Shown here: one piece after another, positions 10,828 to 23,608 of the stretch | How the letters are laid out: each line of letters opens with the position of its first letter | Numbering within the stretch: the stretch's first letter is position 1 | Assembly (NCBI RefSeq): GCF_029227915.1 | Contig: NC_079876.1 | Span: 7,442,001-7,506,000, forward strand | Source: Hydractinia symbiolongicarpus | Taxonomy: Eukaryota > Cnidaria > Hydrozoa > Anthoathecata > Hydractiniidae | Length of the DNA stretch: 64,000 nt | Direction of reading: 5' to 3' | Position numbers and translations under genes: made by a program | The notes under the pieces: model-generated | What the model was told of the DNA's origin: nothing | Seen by the model: the letters and a program-made list of their open reading frames with translations, nothing else | The model's database searches: none

Positions 10828-11640
10828 TCGTTTGGGAAATTAGTTTACTCCCTGGGTACTTTCTTTGTATACTTTTGACTATACGGGCTGAGTCCGGGAT
10901 TTACGGGAAATCGCAGGTTTTCGTTTGCCGGCGATTAAACTTCTTTTATTCAGCGTCTCATTAAAAACTGAAAACATTTTTGAAAACTACAAGTCTCATG
11001 CGTTTTAGTGGTGAAAAAATGAATTAAAAAATCGTTCAGGAAATGAGTTTACTCCCAGGGTACTATCTTTGTATACTTTTGACTATACGGGCCAAGCCCG
11101 GGATTTACGGGAAATCGCGGGTTTTCGTTTGCCGGCGATTAAACTTCTTTTATTCAGCGTCTCATCAGAAATGAAAACATTTTTGAAAACTACAAGTATC
11201 ATGCGTTTTAGTGGTGAAAAAATAATTTAAAAAATCGTTCGGGAAATGAGTTTACTTCCTGGGTACTTTCTTTGTATACATTCGACTATACGGGCCAAGC
11301 CCGGGATTTACGGGAAATCGCGGGATTTCGTTTGCCGGCGATTAAACCTCTTTTATTAAGCGTCTCATCAAAAATGAAAACATTTTTAAAAACTACAAGT
11401 CTCATGGGCTTTAGTGGTGAAATAATAATTTAAAAAATCATTCGGGAAATGAGTTTACACACCGGGTACTTTCTTTGTATACTTTTGACTATACGGGCCG
11501 AGTCCGGGATTTACGGAAAATCGCAGGTCTTCGTTTGCCGGCGATTAAACTTCTTTTTTTCAGCGTCTCATCAAAAATGAAAACATTTTTGAAAACTACA
11601 AGTCTCATGGGCTTTAGTTGTGAAATAATAATTTAAAAAA
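10828..11640 (+). repeat. 4-mer block, copy 2 (813 bp)
   Basis: Same four-monomer order as at 8,595, immediately followed by a third copy. Start-to-start distance to copy 3 is 813 bp and to copy 1 is 2,233 bp. The last monomer ends in CTTTAGTTGTGAAATAATAA rather than GTTTTAGTGGTGAAAAAA, the point at which it was joined to copy 3. Confidence 0.85.
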
Positions 11641-12453
11641 TCGTTTGGGAAATTAGTTTACTCCCTGGGTACTTTCTTTGTATACTTTTGACTATACGGG
11701 CTGAGTCCGGGATTTACGGGAAATCGCAGGTTTTCGTTTGCCGGCGATTAAACTTCTTTTATTCAGCGTCTCATTAAAAACTGAAAACATTTTTGAAAAC
11801 TACAAGTCTCATGCGTTTTAGTGGTGAAAAAATGAATTAAAAAATCGTTCAGGAAATGAGTTTACTCCCAGGGTACTATCTTTGTATACTTTTGACTATA
11901 CGGGCCAAGCCCGGGATTTACGGGAAATCGCGGGTTTTCGTTTGCCGGCGATTAAACTTCTTTTATTCAGCGTCTCATCAGAAATGAAAACATTTTTGAA
12001 AACTACAAGTATCATGCGTTTTAGTGGTGAAAAAATAATTTAAAAAATCGTTCGGGAAATGAGTTTACTTCCTGGGTACTTTCTTTGTATACATTCGACT
12101 ATACGGGCCAAGCCCGGGATTTACGGGAAATCGCAGGATTTAGTTTGCCGGCGATTAAACCTCTTTTATTAAGCGTCTCATCAAAAATGAAAACATTTTT
12201 AAAAACTACAAGTCTCATGGGCTTTAGTGGTGAAATAATAATTTAAAAAATCATTCGGGAAATGAGTTTACACACCGGGTACTTTCTTTGTATACTTTTG
12301 ACTATACGGGCCGAGGCCGGGATTTACGGAAAATCGCAGGTCTTCGTTTGCCGGCGATTAAACTTCTTTTTTTCAGCGTCTCATCAAAAATGAAAACATT
12401 TTTGAAAACTACAAGTCTCATGCGTTTTAGTGGTGAAAAAAAAATTTAAAAAA
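11641..12453 (+). repeat. 4-mer block, copy 3 (813 bp)
   Basis: Third copy of the four-monomer order. Like copy 1 it is followed by a monomer with GGGCAAAGCCGGG. Private variants include GCAGGATTTAGTTTG near 12,131 and GAGGCCGGG near 12,313. Confidence 0.85.
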
Positions 12454-15400
12454 TCGTTCGGGAAATGAGTTTACTTCCTGGGTACTTTCTTTGTATACAT
12501 TCGACTATACGGGCAAAGCCGGGATTTACGGGAAATCGCGGGATTTCGTTTGCCGGCGATTAAACCTCTTTTATTAAGCGTCTCATCAAAAATGAAAAAA
12601 TTTTTAAAAACTACAAGTCTCATGGGCTTTAGTGGTGAAATAATAATTTAAAAAATCGTTTGGGAAATGAGTTTACTCCCTGGGTACTTTCTTTGTATAC
12701 TTTTGACTATACGGGCCGAGTCCGGGATTTACGGGAAATCGCAATTTTCGTTTGCAGCCGATTAAACTTCTTTTATTCAGCGTCTCATCGAAAAAGAAAA
12801 CATTTTTGAAAACTACAAGTCTCATGCGTTTTAGTGGTGAAAAAATAATTTAAAAATTCGTTAGGGAAATGAGTTTACTCACTGGGTACTTTCCTTGTAT
12901 ACTTTTGACTATACGGGCCGAGACCGGGATTTACGGGAAATTGCGGGTTTTCGTTTGCCGGCGATTAAACTTCTTTTATTCAGAGTCTCATCAAAAATAA
13001 AAACATTTTTAAAAACTACAAGTCTCATGGGCTTTAGTGGTGAAATAATAATTTAAAAAATCGTTTGGGAAATGAGTTACTCCCTGGGTACTTTCTTTGT
13101 ATACTTTTGACTATACGGGCCGAGTACGGGATTTACGGGAAATCGCAGGTTTTCGTTTGCCGGCGATTAAACCTCTTTCATTAAGCGGCTCAATAAAAAT
13201 GAAAACATTTTTAAAAAATGCAAGTCTCATGCGTTTTAGTGGTGAAAAGATAATTGAAAAAATCGTTTCGGAAATGATTTTACTCACAGGGTACTTTCTT
13301 TGTATACATTCGACTATACGGGCCAAGCCCGGGATTTACGGGAAATCGCGGGTTTTCGTTTGCCGGCGATTAAACAACTTTCATTAAGCGTCTCATCAAA
13401 AATGAAAACATTTCTGAAAACTACAAGTCTCATGCGTTTTAGTGGTGAAAATTAATTTAAAAAATAGTTCGGGAAATAAGTTTACTCCCTGGGTACTTTC
13501 TTTGTATACTTTTGACTATACGGGCCGAGTCCGGGATTTACGGGAAATCGCGGGTTTTCGTTTGCCGGCGATTAAACTTCTTTTATTCAGCGTCTCATCA
13601 AAAATGAAAACATTTTTAAAAACTACAAGTCTCATGGGCTTTAGTGGTAAAATATAAATTTAAAAAATCGTTTGGGAAATGAGTTTACTCCCGGGGTACT
13701 TTCTTTGTATACTTTTGACTATACGGGCCGAGTCCGGGATTTACGGGAAATCGCAGGTTTTCGTTTTCCGGCGATTAAACTTCTTTTATTCAGCGTCACA
13801 TCAAAAATGAAAACATTTTTGAAAACTACAAGTCTCAAGCGTTTTAGTGGTGAAAAGATAATTTAAAAAATCGTTTTGGAAATGAGTTTAGTCACAGGAT
13901 ACTTTCTTTGTATACATTCGACTATACGGCCAAGCCCGGGATTTACGGGAAATCGCAGGTTTTTGTTTGCCGGCGATTAAACTTCTTTTATTCCGCGTCT
14001 CATCAAAAATGAAAACATTTTTGAACACTACAAGTCTCATGCGTTTTAGTGGTGAAAAAATAATTTAAAAATTCGTTAGGGAAATGAGTTTACTCACTGG
14101 GTACTTTCCTTGTATACTTTTGACTATACGGGCCGAGACCGGGATTTACGGGAAATCGCGGGTTTTTGTTTGCCGGGGATTAAACTTCTTTTATTCAGCG
14201 TCTCATCAAAAATGAAAACATTTTTAAAAACTACAAGTCTCTTGGGCTTTAGTGGTAAAATATAAATTTAAAAAATCGTTTGGAAAATGAGTTTACTCCC
14301 GGGGTACTTTCTTTGTATACTTTTGACTATACGGGTCGAGTCCGGGATTTACGGGAAATCGCAGGTTTTCGTTTGCCAGCGATTAAACTTCTTTTATTCA
14401 GCGTCTCATCAAAAATGAAAACATTTTTGAAAACTACAAGTCTCATGCGTTTTAGTGGTGAAAAAATAATTTAAAAATTCGTTCGAGAAATGAGTTTACT
14501 CACTGGGTACTTTCCTTGTATACTTTTGACTATACGGGCCGAGACCGGGATTTACGGGAAATCGCGGGTTTTCGTTTGCCGGCGATTAAACTTCTTTTAT
14601 TCAGCGTCTCATCAAAAATGAAAACATTTTTAAAAACTACAAGTCTCATGGGCTTTAGTGGTAAAATATAAATTTAAAAAATCGTTTGGGAAATGAGTTT
14701 ACTCCCGGTGTACTTTCTTTGTATACTTTGGACTATACGGGCCGAGTCCGGGATTTACGGGAAATCGCAGGTTTTCGTTTGCCGGCGATTAAACTTCTTT
14801 TATTCAGCGTCTCATCAAAAATGAAAACATTTTTGAAAACTGCAAGTCTCATGCGTTTTAGTGGTGAAAAAATAATTTAAAAAATCGTTCGAGAAATGAT
14901 TTTACACCCTGGGTACTTTCTTTGTATACTTTTGACTATACGGGCCGAGTCTGGGATTTACGGGAAATCGCAGGTTTTCGTTTGCCGGCGACTAAACCAC
15001 TTTCATTAAGCGTCTCATCAAAAATGAAAAGATTTCTGAAAACTGCAAGTGTCATGCGTTTTAGTGGTGAAAAAATAATTTAAAAAATCGTTCGGGAAAT
15101 GAGTTTACTCCCTGGGTACTTTCTTTGTATACTTTTGACTATATGGGCCGAGTGCTGGATTTTACGGGAAATCGCGGGTTTTCGTTTGCCGGCGATTAAA
15201 CTTCTTTTATTCAGCGTCTCATCAAAAATGAAAACATTTTTAAAAACTACAAGTCTCATGGGCTTTAGTGGTGAAATATTAATTTAAAAAATCATTCGGG
15301 AAATGAGTTTACTCCCTGGGTACTATCTTTGTATACTTTTGACTATACGGGCCAAGCCCGGGATTTACGGGAAATCGCGGGTTTTCGTTTGCCGGCGATT

Positions 15401-16887
15401 AAACTTCTTTTATTCAGAGTCTCATCAGAAATGAAAACATTTTTGAAAACTACAAGTCTTATGCGTTTTAGTGGTGAAAAAATAAATTAAAAAATCGTTC
15501 TGGAAATGAGTTTATTCACAGGGTACTTTATTTGTATACATTCGACTATACGGGCCAAGCCCGGGATTTACGGGAAATCGCGGGATTTCGTTTGCCGGCG
15601 ATTAAACCTCTTTTATTAAGCGTCTCATCAAAAATGAAAACATTTTTAAAAACTGCAAGTCTCATGCGTTTTAGTGGTGAAAAGATAATTAAAAAAATTG
15701 TTTCGGAAATGAGTTTACTCACAGGGTACTTTCTTTGTATACATTCGACTATACGGGCCAAGCCCGGGATTTACGGGAAATCGCGGGTTTTCGTTTGCCG
15801 GCGATTAAACAACTTTCATTAAGCGTCTCATCAAAAATGAAAACATTTCTGTAAACTACAAGTCTCATGCGTTTTAGTGGTGAAAATTAATTTAAAAAAT
15901 AGTTTGGGAAATGAGTTTACTCCCTGGCTACTTTCTTTGTAAACTTTTGACTATACGGGCTGAGTCCGGGATTTACGGAAAGTCGCGGGTTTTCGTTTGC
16001 CGGCAATTAAACTTCTTTTATTCAGCGTCTCATCAAATATGAAAACATTTTTAAAAACTACAAGTCTCATGGGCTTTAGTGGTGAAATAATAATTTAAAA
16101 AATCGTTCGGGAAATGAGTTTACACCCCGGGTACTTTCTTTGTATACTTTTGTCTATACGGGCCGAGTCCGGGATTTACGGAAAATCGCAGGTTTTCGTT
16201 TGCCGGCGATTAAACTTCTTTTATTTAGCGTCTCATCAAAAATGAAAACATTTTTGAAAACTACAAGTCTCATGCGTTTTAGTGGTGAAAAAATAATTTA
16301 AAAAATCGTTCAGGAAATGAGTTTACTCCCTGGGTACTTTCTTTGTATACTTTTGACTATGCAGGCCGATTCCGGGGTTTACGGGAAATGGCGGGTTTTC
16401 GTTTGCCGGCGATTAACCTTCTTTTATTCAGCGTCACATCAAAAATGAAAACATTTTTGAAAACTACAAGTCTCAAGCGTTTTAGTGGTGAAAAGATAAT
16501 TTAAAAAATCGTTTCGGGAAATGAGTTTAGTCACAGGATACTTTCTTTGTATACATGCGACTATACGGGCCAAGCCCGGGATTTACGGGAAATCGCGGGT
16601 TTTCGTTTGCCGGCGATTAAACCACTTTCATCAAGCGTCTCATCAAAAATGAAAACATTTTTGAAAACTACAAGTCTCATGCGTTTTAGTGGTGAAAAAA
16701 TAATTTAAAAAATCGTGCGAGAAATGAGTTTACACCCTGGGTACTTTCTTTGTATACTTTTGACTATAAGGGCCGTGTCCGGGATTTACGGGAAATCGCA
16801 GGTTTTTGTTTGCCGGCGATTAAACTTCTTTTATTCCGCGTCTCATCAAAAATGAAAACATTTTTGAAAACTACCAGTCTCATGCGT
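12454..16887 (+). repeat. Heterogeneous monomers, weak higher-order structure
   Basis: About 22 monomers without a long-range near-identical repeat in the adjacent sequence. A variant pair, TAAAATATAAATT followed by CTCCCGGGGTAC (unit starts near 13,671, 14,279 and 14,685), alternates with TTAGGGAAATGAG...GAGACCGGG units, giving local 3-mer and 2-mer spacing (608 and 406 bp). Several monomers have lost the TTTAA stop segment (GATAATTGAAAA near 13,250, GATAATTAAAAAAATTG near 15,683), which merely lengthens open frames. The part at 15,880-16,640 has a close relative at 38,446-39,206. Confidence 0.8.
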
Positions 16888-17524
16888 TTTAGTGGTGAAA
16901 AAATAATTCAAAAATTCGTTAGGGAAATGGGTTTACTCACTGGGTACTTTCCTTGTATACTTTTGACTATACGGGCCGAGACCGGGATTTACGGGAAATC
17001 GCGGGTTTTCGTTTGCCGGCGATTAAACTTCTTTTATTCAGCGTCTCATCAAAAATGAAAACATTTTTAAAAACTACAAGTCTCATGGGCTTTAGTGGTA
17101 AAATATAAATTTAAAAAATCGTTTTGGAAATGAGTTTACTCCCGGGGTACTTTCTTTGTATACTTTTGACTATACGGGCCGAGTCCGGGATTTGCGGGAA
17201 ATCGCAGGTTTTCGTTTGCCGGCGATTAAACTTCTTTTATTCAGCGTCTGATCAAAAATAAAAACATTTTTGAAAACTACAAGTCTCATGCGTTTTAGTG
17301 GTGAGAAAATAATTTAAAAAATCGTTCGAGAAATGATTTTACACCCTGGGTACTTTCTTTGTATACTTTTGACTATACGGGCCGAGTGTGGGATTTACGT
17401 GAAATCGCAGGTTTTCGTTTGCCGGCGATTAAACCACTTTCATTAAGCGTCTCATCAAAAATGAAAAGATTTCTGAAAACTACAAGTCTCATGCGTTTTA
17501 GTGGTGAAAAAATAATTTAAAAAA

Positions 17525-18538
17525 TCGTTCGGGAAATGAGTTTACTCCCTGGGTACTTTCTTTGTATACTTTTCACTCTACGGGCCGAGTCCGGGATTTA
17601 CGGGAAATCGCAGGTTTTCGTTTGCCGGCGATTAAACTTCTTTTATTCAGCGTCTCATCAAAAATGAAAACATTTTTGAAAACTACAAGTCTCATGCGTT
17701 TTAGTGGTGAAAAAATGAGTTAAAAAATCGTTCGGGAAATGGGTTTACTCCCTGGGTACTATCTTTGTATACTTTTGACTATACGGGCCAAGCCCGGGAT
17801 GTACGGGAAATCCCGGGTTTTCGTTTGCCGGCGATTAAACTTCTTTTATTCAGCGTCTCATCAGATTTGAAAACATTTTTGAAAACTACAAGTCTTATGC
17901 GTTTTAGTGGTGAAAAAATAATTTAAAAAATCGTTCTGGAAATGAGTTTACTCACAGGGTACTTTCTTTGTATACATTCGACTATACGGGCCAAGCCCGG
18001 GATTTACGGGAAATCGCGGGTTTTCATGTGCCGGCGATTAAACCTCTTTCATTAAGCGTCTCATCAAAAATGAAAACATTTTTGAAAACTACAAGTCTCA
18101 TGCGTTTTAGTGGTGAAAAAAAAATTAAAAAATCGTTCGGGAAATGAGTTTACTTCCTGGGTTCTTTCTTTGTATACATTCGACTATACGGGCCAAGCCC
18201 GGGATTTACGCGAAATCGCGGGATTTCGTTTGCCGGCGATGAAACCTCTTTTATTAAGCGTCTCATCAAAAATGAAAACATTTTTAAAAACTACAAGTCT
18301 CATGGGCTTTAGTGGTGACATAATAATTTAAAAAATCGTTCGGGAAATGAGTTTACACCCCGGGTACTTTCTTTGTATACTTTTGACTATACGGGCCGAG
18401 TCCGGGATTTACGGGAAATCGCAGGTTTTGGTTTGCCGGCAATTAAACTTCTTTTATTCAGCGTCTCATCAAAAATGAAAACATTTTTGAAAACTACAAG
18501 TCTCATGCGTTTTAGTGGTGAAAAAAAAATTTAAAAAA
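17525..18538 (+). repeat. 5-mer subrepeat, unit 1 (1,014 bp)
   Basis: Five monomers starting with the rare TTTTCACTCTACGGGCC variant and containing the GAAAAAATGAGTTAAAA and GATGAAACC variants. The same order follows at 18,539. The copies differ at a few sites, for example AAATCCCGGG here versus AAATCGCGGG in the next unit. Confidence 0.88.
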
Positions 18539-19552
18539 TCGTTCGGGAAATGAGTTTACTCCCTGGGTACTTTCTTTGTATACTTTTCACTCTACGGGCC
18601 GAGTCCGGGATTTACGGGAAATCGCAGTTTTTCGTTTGCCGGCGATTAAACTTCTTTTATTCAGCGTCTCATCAAAAATGAAAACATTTTTGAAAACTAC
18701 AAGTCTCATGCGTTTTAGTGGTGAAAAAATGAGTTAAAAAATCGTTCGGGAAATGGGTTTACTCCCTGGGTACTATCTTTGTATACTTTTGACTATACGG
18801 GCCAAGCCCGGGATGTACGGGAAATCGCGGGTTTTCGTTTGCCGGCGATTAAACTTCTTTTATTCAGCGTCTCATCAGAAATGAAAACATTTTTGAAAAC
18901 TACAAGTCTTATGCGTTTTAGTGGTGAAAAAATAATTTAAAAAATTGTTCTGGAAATGAGTTTACTCACAGGGTACTTTCTTTGTATACATTCGACTATA
19001 CGGGCCAAGCCCAGGATTTACGGGAAATCGCGGGTTTTCGTTTGCCGGCGATTAAACCTCTTTCATTAAGCGTCTCATCAAAAATGAAAACATTTTTGAA
19101 AACTACAAGTCTCATGCGTTTTAGTGGTGAAAAAAAAATTAAAAAATCGTTCGGGAAATGAGTTTACTTCCTGGGTTCTTTCTTTGTATACATTCGACTA
19201 TACGGGCCAAGCCCGGGATTTACGCGAAATCGCGGGATTTCGTTTGCCGGCGATGAAACCTCTTTTATTAAGCGTCTCATCAAAAATGAAAACATTTTTA
19301 AAAACTACAAGTCTCATGGGCTTTAGTGGTGACATAATAATTTAAAAAATCGTTCGGGAAATGAGTTTACACCCCGGGTACTTTCTTTGTATACTTTTGA
19401 CTATACGGGCCGAGTCCGGGATTTACGGGAAATCGCAGGTTTTCGTTTGCCGGCGATTAAACTTCTTTTATTCAGCGTCTCATCAAAAATGAAAACATTT
19501 TTGAAAACTACAAGTCTCATGCGTTTTAGTGGTGAAAAAAAAATTTAAAAAA
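18539..19552 (+). repeat. 5-mer subrepeat, unit 2 (1,014 bp)
   Basis: Second unit of the 5-mer. Both units are carried in the large duplication, reappearing at 25,435 and 26,449, so the 5-mer duplication is older than the 6.25-kb duplication. Confidence 0.88.
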
Positions 19553-20364
19553 TCGTTCAGGAAATGAGTTTAATTCCTGGGTACTTTCTTTGTATACATT
19601 CGACTATACGGGCCAAGCCCGGGATTTACGGGAAATCGCGGGATTTCGTTTGCCGGCGATTAAACCTCTTTTATTAAGCGTCTCATCAAAAATGAAAACG
19701 TTTTTAAAAAATACAAGTCTCATGGGCTTTAGTGGTGAAATAATAATTTAAAAAATCGTTCGGGAAATGAGTTTACACCCCGGGTACTTTCTTTGTATAC
19801 TTTTGACTATACGGGCCGAGTCCGGGATTTACGGGAAATCGCAGGTTTTCGTTTGACGGCGATTAAACTTCTTTTATTCAGCGTCTCATCAAAAATGAAA
19901 ACATTTTTGAAAACTACAAGTCTCATGCGTTTTAGTGGTGAAAAAATAATTTAAAAAATCGTTCGGGAAATGAGTTTAAACCCCGGGTACTTTCTTTGTA
20001 TACTTTTGACTATACGAGCCGAGTCCGGGATTTACGGGAAATCGCAGGTTTTCGTTTGCCGGCGATTAAACTTCTTTTATTCAGCGTCTCATCAAAAATG
20101 AAAACATTTTTGAAAACTACAAGTCTCATGCGTTTAAGTGGTGAAAAAATAATTTAAAAAATCGTTCGGGAAATGAATTTACACCCCGGGTACTTTCTTT
20201 GTATACTTTTGACTATACGGGCCGAGTCCGGGATTTACGGGAAGTCGTGGGTTTTTTTTTGCCGGCGATTAAACTTCTTTTATTCAGCGTCTCATCAAAA
20301 ATGAAAGTATTTTTAAATACTACAAGTCTCATGGGCTTTAGTGGTGAAATAATAATTTAAAAAA

Positions 20365-20414
20365 TCGTTTTTTTCGTCTCATGGGCTTTAGTGGTGAAAT
20401 ATTAATTTAAAAAA
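20365..20414 (+). repeat. 50-bp truncated monomer 1 (palindrome upstream)
   Basis: After ATCGTTTTTTTCG the sequence jumps straight to TCTCATGGGCTTTAGTGG, so about 153 bp of the monomer are missing. It directly follows a subfamily monomer with GAAGTCGTGGG and the 16-bp palindrome AGTATTTTTAAATACT at 20,306-20,321. The following unit has TTTGGGAAATTAG. Confidence 0.92.
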
Positions 20415-21023
20415 TCGTTTGGGAAATTAGTTTACTCCCTGGGTACTTTCTTTGTATACTTTTCACTATACGGGCCACGCCCGGGATTTACGGGAAATCG
20501 CGGGTTTTCGTTTGCCGGCGATTAAACTTCTTTTATTCAGCGTCTCATCAGGAATGAAAACATTTTTAAAAACTACAAGTCTTATGCGTTTTAGTGGTGA
20601 AAAAATAATTTAAAAAATCGTTCTGGAAATGAGTTTAAACCCCGGGTACTTTCTTTGTATATTTTTGACTATACGAGCCGAGTCCGGGATTTACGGGAAA
20701 TCGCAGGTTTTCGTTTGCCGGCGATTAAACTTCTTTTATTCAGCGTCTCATCAAAAATGAAAACATTTTTGAAAACTACAAGTCTCATGCGTTTAAGTGG
20801 TGAAAAAATAATTTAAAAAATCGTTCGGGAAATGAATTTACACCCCGGGTACTTTCTTTGTATACTTTTGACTATACGGGCCGAGTCCGGGATTTACGGG
20901 AAGTCGTGGGTTTTTGTTTGCCGGCGATTAAACTTCTTTTATTCAGCGTCTCATCAAAAATGAAAGTATTTTTAAATACTACAAGTCTCATGGGCTTTAG
21001 TGGTGAAATAATAATTTAAAAAA

Positions 21024-21073
21024 TCGTTTTTTTCGTCTCATGGGCTTTAGTGGTGAAATATTAATTTAAAAAA
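21024..21073 (+). repeat. 50-bp truncated monomer 2
   Basis: Same join as at 20,365; start-to-start distance 659 bp, that is three monomers plus 50 bp. The palindrome lies at 20,965-20,980. The two form a '3-mer plus fragment' higher-order unit. Confidence 0.92.
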
Positions 21074-21885
21074 TCGTTTGGGAAATTAGTTTACTCCCTG
21101 GGTACTTTCTTTGTATACTTTTCACTATACGGGCCACGCCCGGGATTTACGGGAAATCGCGGGTTTTCGTTTGCCGGCGATTAAACTTCTTTTATTCAGC
21201 GTCTCATCAGAAATGAAAACATTTTTAAAAACTACAAGTCTTATGCGTTTTAGTGGTGAAAAAATAATTTAAAAAATCGTTCTGGAAATGAGTTTACTCA
21301 CAGGGTACTTTCTTTGTATACATTCGACTATACGGGCCAAGCCCGGGATTTACGGGAAATCGCGGGTTTTCGTTTGCCGGCGATTAAACCTCTTTCATTA
21401 AGCGTCTCATCAAAAATGAAAACATTTTTAAAAAATACAAGTCTCATGGGTTTTAGTGGTGAAATAATAATTTAAAAAATCGTTCGGGAAATGAGTTTAC
21501 ACCCCGGGTACTTTCTTTGTATACTTTTGACTATACGGGCCGAGTCCGGGATTTACGGGAAATCGCAGGTTTTCGTTTGCCGGCGATTAAACTTCTTTTA
21601 TTCAGCGTCTCATCAAAAATGAAAACATTTTTGAAAACTACAAGTCTCATGCGTTTAAGTGGTGAAAAAATAATTTAAAAAATCGTTCGGGAAATGAGTT
21701 TACACCCCGGGTACTTTCTTTGTATACTTTTGACTATACGGGCCGAGTCCGGGATTTACGGGAAGTCGTGGGTTTTTGTTTGCCGGCGATTAAACTTCTT
21801 TTATTCAGTGTCTCATCAAAAATGAAAGTATTTTTAAATACTACAAGTCTCATGGGCTTTAGTGGTGAAATAGTAATTTAAAAAA

Positions 21886-21935
21886 TCGTTTTTTTCGTCT
21901 CATGGGCTTTAGTGGTGAAATATTAATTTAAAAAA
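21886..21935 (+). repeat. 50-bp truncated monomer 3
   Basis: 862 bp after the previous one, which is 659 plus one further monomer. The palindrome is at 21,827-21,842. The preceding segment reads GAAATAGTAATTT instead of GAAATAATAATTT. Confidence 0.92.
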
Positions 21936-22484
21936 TCGTTTGGGAAATTAGTTTACTCCCTGGGTACTTTCTTTGTATACTTTTCACTATACGGCCACGC
22001 CCGGGATTTACGGGAAATCGCGGGTTTTCGTTTGCCGGCGATTAAACTTCTTTTATTCAGCGTCTCATCAGGAATGAAAACATTTTTAAAAACTACAAGT
22101 CTTATGCGTTTTAGTGGTGAAAAAATAATTTAAAAAATCGTTCTGGAAATGAGTTTAAACCCCGGGTACTTTCTTTGTATACTTTTGACTATACGAGCCG
22201 AGTCCGGGATTTACGGGAAATCGCAGGTTTTCGTTTGCCGGCGATTAAACTTCTTTTATTCAGCGTCTCATCAAAAATGAAAACATTTTTGAAAACTACA
22301 AGTCTCATGCGTTTAAGTGGTGAAAAAATAATTTAAAAAATCGTTCGGGAAATGAGTTTACACCCCGGGTACTTTCTTTGTATACTTTTGACTATACGGG
22401 CCGAGTCCGGGATTTACGGGAAGTCGTGGGTTTTTGTTTGCCGGCGATTAAACTTCTTTTATTCAGCGTCTCATCAAAAATGAA

Positions 22485-22500
22485 AGTATTTTTAAATACT
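22485..22500. other. 16-bp palindrome without adjoining fragment
   Basis: AGTATTTTTAAATACT (7-bp arms, TT centre) in a GAAGTCGTGGG-type monomer. Here the next sequence is CATGCGTTTTAGTGG and an ordinary full monomer, so palindrome and truncated unit are separable. Confidence 0.85.
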
Positions 22501-23558
22501 ACAAGTCTCATGCGTTTTAGTGGTGAAAAAAAAATTTAAAAAATCGTTCGGGAAATGAGTTTAATTCCTGGGTACTTACTTTGTATACATTCGACTATAC
22601 GGGCCAAGCCCGGGATTTACGGGAAATCGCAGGATTTTGTTTGCCGGCGATTAAACCTCTTTTATTAAGCGTCTCATCAAAAATGAAAACATTTTTAAAA
22701 AATACAAGTCTCATGGGTTTTAGTGGTGAAATAATAATTTAAAAAATCGTTCGGGAAATGAGTTTACATCCCGGGTACTTTCTTTGTATACTTTTGACTA
22801 TACGGGCCGAGTCCGGGATTTACGGGAAATCGCAGGTTTTCGTTTGCCGGCGATTAAACTTCTTTTATTCAGCGTCTCATCAAAAATGAAAACATTTTTG
22901 AAAACTACAAGTCTCATGCGTTTTAGTGGTGAAAAAATAATTTAAAAAATCGTTCGGGAAATGAGTTTACACCCCGGATACTTTCTTTGTATACTTTTGA
23001 CTATACGAGCCGAGTCCGGGATTTACGGGAAATCGCAGGTTTTCGTTTGCCGGCGATTAAACTTCTTTTATTCAGCGTCTCATCAAAAATGAAAACATTT
23101 TTGAAAACTACAAGTCTCATGCGTTTTAGTGGTGAAAAAATAATTTAAGAAATCGTTCGAGAAATGAGTTTACACCCCGGGTACTTTCTTTGTATACTTT
23201 TGACTATACGGGCCGAGTCCGGGATTTACGGGAAATCGCAGGTTTTCGTTTGCCGGCGATTAAACTTCTTTTATTCAGCGTCTCATCAAAAATGAAAACA
23301 TTTTTGAAAACTACAAGTCTCATGCGTTTTAGTGGTGAAAAAATAATTTAAAAAATTGTTCGGGAAATGAGTTTACTCCCTGGGTACTTTCTTTGTATAC
23401 TTTTGACTATACGGGCCGAGTCCGGGATTTACGGGAAGTCGTGGGTTTTTGTTTGCCGGCGATTAAACTTCTTTTATTCAGCGTCTCATCAAAAATGAAA
23501 GTATTTTTAAATACTACAAGTCTCATGGGCTTTAGTGGTGAAATAATAATTTAAAAAA

Positions 23559-23608
23559 TCGTTTTTTTCGTCTCATGGACTTTAGTGGTGAAATATTAAT
23601 TTAAAAAA
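23559..23608 (+). repeat. 50-bp truncated monomer 4
   Basis: Same join; palindrome at 23,500-23,515. It has the private variant CATGGACTTTAG in place of CATGGGCTTTAG, shared only with the fragment at 32,280, which supports direct descent between these two. Confidence 0.92.

Larger units (their letters stand above)
16888..23140 (+). repeat. Large segmental duplication within the array, copy 1 (6,253 bp)
   Basis: This stretch recurs without length change at an offset of exactly 7,910 bp (24,798-31,050). It holds 30 full monomers plus three 50-bp fragments. I found about six single-base differences: near 17,876 (ATT versus ATA), 18,014 (C versus T), 18,058 (G versus C), 20,256-20,258 (a T in place of G within a T run) and 22,849 (G versus A). 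That suggests roughly 99.9% identity by hand comparison. The left limit lies in CTTTAGTGG/GTTTTAGTGG and the right limit in GGTGAAAAAA. Confidence 0.92.

Noticed and set aside
13111-13326. 71-codon minus-strand frame beginning MARIVECIQ, recurring at a dozen places
   Set aside because: It starts with TTG on the minus strand and exists only where TTTAA is mutated. Its recurrence follows the higher-order repeats, not selection that I can see.
20365-20380. Poly-T run in the 50-bp fragment as a terminator or Pol III stop
   Set aside because: There is no adjacent gene and no stable GC hairpin before it. The run is explained by the deletion junction.
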